Part shown: piece after piece, positions 13,444 through 13,803 of the stretch
Layout of the letters: each line of letters starts with the position of its first letter
Numbering within the stretch: position 1 is the stretch's first letter
Assembly: GCA_030740295.1 (NCBI GenBank)
Contig: JASLXP010000869.1
Location: 1-13,803 of the forward strand
Direction: 5' to 3'
Length of the DNA stretch: 13,803 nt
From: Planctomycetota bacterium
Lineage (GTDB): Bacteria > Planctomycetota > PUPC01 > JACPCR01
Notes under the pieces: generated by a model
Seen by the model: the letters and a program-made list of their open reading frames with translations, nothing else
Database searches by the model: none
What the model was told of the DNA's origin: nothing
Position numbers and translations under genes: made by a program

Positions 13444-13803
13444 ATGGCTTTTTCAAATATTGGCTTTCTGCCAAACTTCAACGCTTCTGTTTTTCCCCTG
13501 CGGCCGATAAATTCAGGCATCGGGACCGATGTCTTTCGTACGGGTAATCAGAGTCAGGATATAGGGCAGATAGCTAGATCTTTCAGCGGCGCGGACACAC
13601 AGAACGACCTCGTTCAGCAGGCGGACCAGGACAGAAGCGCATCTGCTTCGACCTTTAGAGATATCGATATCACGGCGCCCACCGGTGCGGCGGATTTCGT
13701 CAACGGTGAACCTCGGGCGACCACTATCGAACTTGCCGGACCCACTTTCGCCAGGATCGGCGGGGCTTTCTTCCAAGACCAGGGGGTCAACCAGTATGGA
13801 TTC
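13444..13803 (+). CDS. Unrecognised protein, 5' part only (continues beyond the window)
   Basis: The frame from the ATG at 13444 stays open through the right edge, giving 120 visible residues. It is the only ATG between the in-frame upstream TGA and the long open stretch. The ribosome binding site is poor. The start, MAFSNIGFLPNFNASVFPLR, has no clear signal peptide. Then come polar stretches rich in Asp, Gln, Ser, Ala and Thr (SGADTQNDLVQQADQDRSAS) and Gly-rich segments with Phe (ELAGPTFARIGGAFFQDQG). The composition suggests a beta-rich or repetitive extracellular or structural protein, but nothing identifies a family. The opposite-strand frame here is shorter and has less protein-like composition. 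The coding call is moderately supported; no function is proposed. Confidence 0.6.
   Translation, partial: MAFSNIGFLPNFNASVFPLRPINSGIGTDVFRTGNQSQDIGQIARSFSGADTQNDLVQQADQDRSASASTFRDIDITAPTGAADFVNGEPRATTIELAGPTFARIGGAFFQDQGVNQYGF

Noticed and set aside
13513..13776. An 87-codon minus-strand frame at the right edge
   Set aside because: The plus-strand frame from 13444 is longer and open to the edge with more protein-like composition. The minus frame is Arg/Ser-rich and has no motif.

Overview
This 13.8 kb window looks like an ordinary chromosomal stretch, of moderate GC content by eye, from a Gram-negative environmental bacterium. Two things point that way. An LpxR-type outer-membrane protein implies lipid A. 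A pseudopilin with a CPxD motif and a degenerate H-X-DG-like motif resembles the proteins common in Planctomycetes, Lentisphaerae, Verrucomicrobia and Hydrogenedentes-type candidate phyla. The phylum is an inference from gene style. No RNA gene, transposase, phage gene or CRISPR array was found.

Left part, minus strand (1-2912): a compact cluster of secreted beta-strand-rich proteins. Three paralogous subunits of about 165 aa (2221-2724, 1569-2063, 1075-1572) are followed by a fourth, different secreted subunit (592-1071). The last gene is a secreted Ig-like, possibly chaperone-like protein that runs off the left edge (<1-532). The first gene has a strong ribosome binding site and its own intrinsic terminator, and a TTGACA promoter candidate follows. 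This fits one abundant major subunit and several minor ones. It is the best candidate here for an undescribed system: a surface fibre loosely resembling chaperone-usher or CFA-type pili.

Next on the minus strand (3016-4629) is a SpoIIE-type PP2C phosphatase with three N-terminal CPYC...H...C zinc-binding-like modules and a coiled coil. Divergent from it, a class III PLP-dependent aminotransferase (4797-6116) and a small membrane protein (6139-6519) form a likely two-gene unit. This converges on the LpxR-like gene (6595-7602, minus) over a long inverted repeat.

From 7796 to 9746 on the plus strand are a frameshifted orphan ParD-like antitoxin, a glycerophosphodiester phosphodiesterase and a fumarylacetoacetate-hydrolase-family protein. 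A pseudopilin (9883-10863, minus) is divergent from a PIG-L/LmbE-type deacetylase (10986-11807, plus). After a cluster of short hairpins (11818-11898) come a SufR-like, cysteine-bearing HTH regulator (11931-12548) and a Lon-substrate-binding-domain protein (12628-13329), both on the minus strand. An unrecognised plus-strand gene (13444 onward) leaves the window at the right edge.

The enzymes between 4.8 and 11.8 kb suggest small-molecule, glycan or lipid-headgroup catabolism, but they do not make one recognisable pathway. No stretch longer than 300 bases lacks a gene; the longest, 2725-3015, holds a putative promoter and leader for the first subunit gene.
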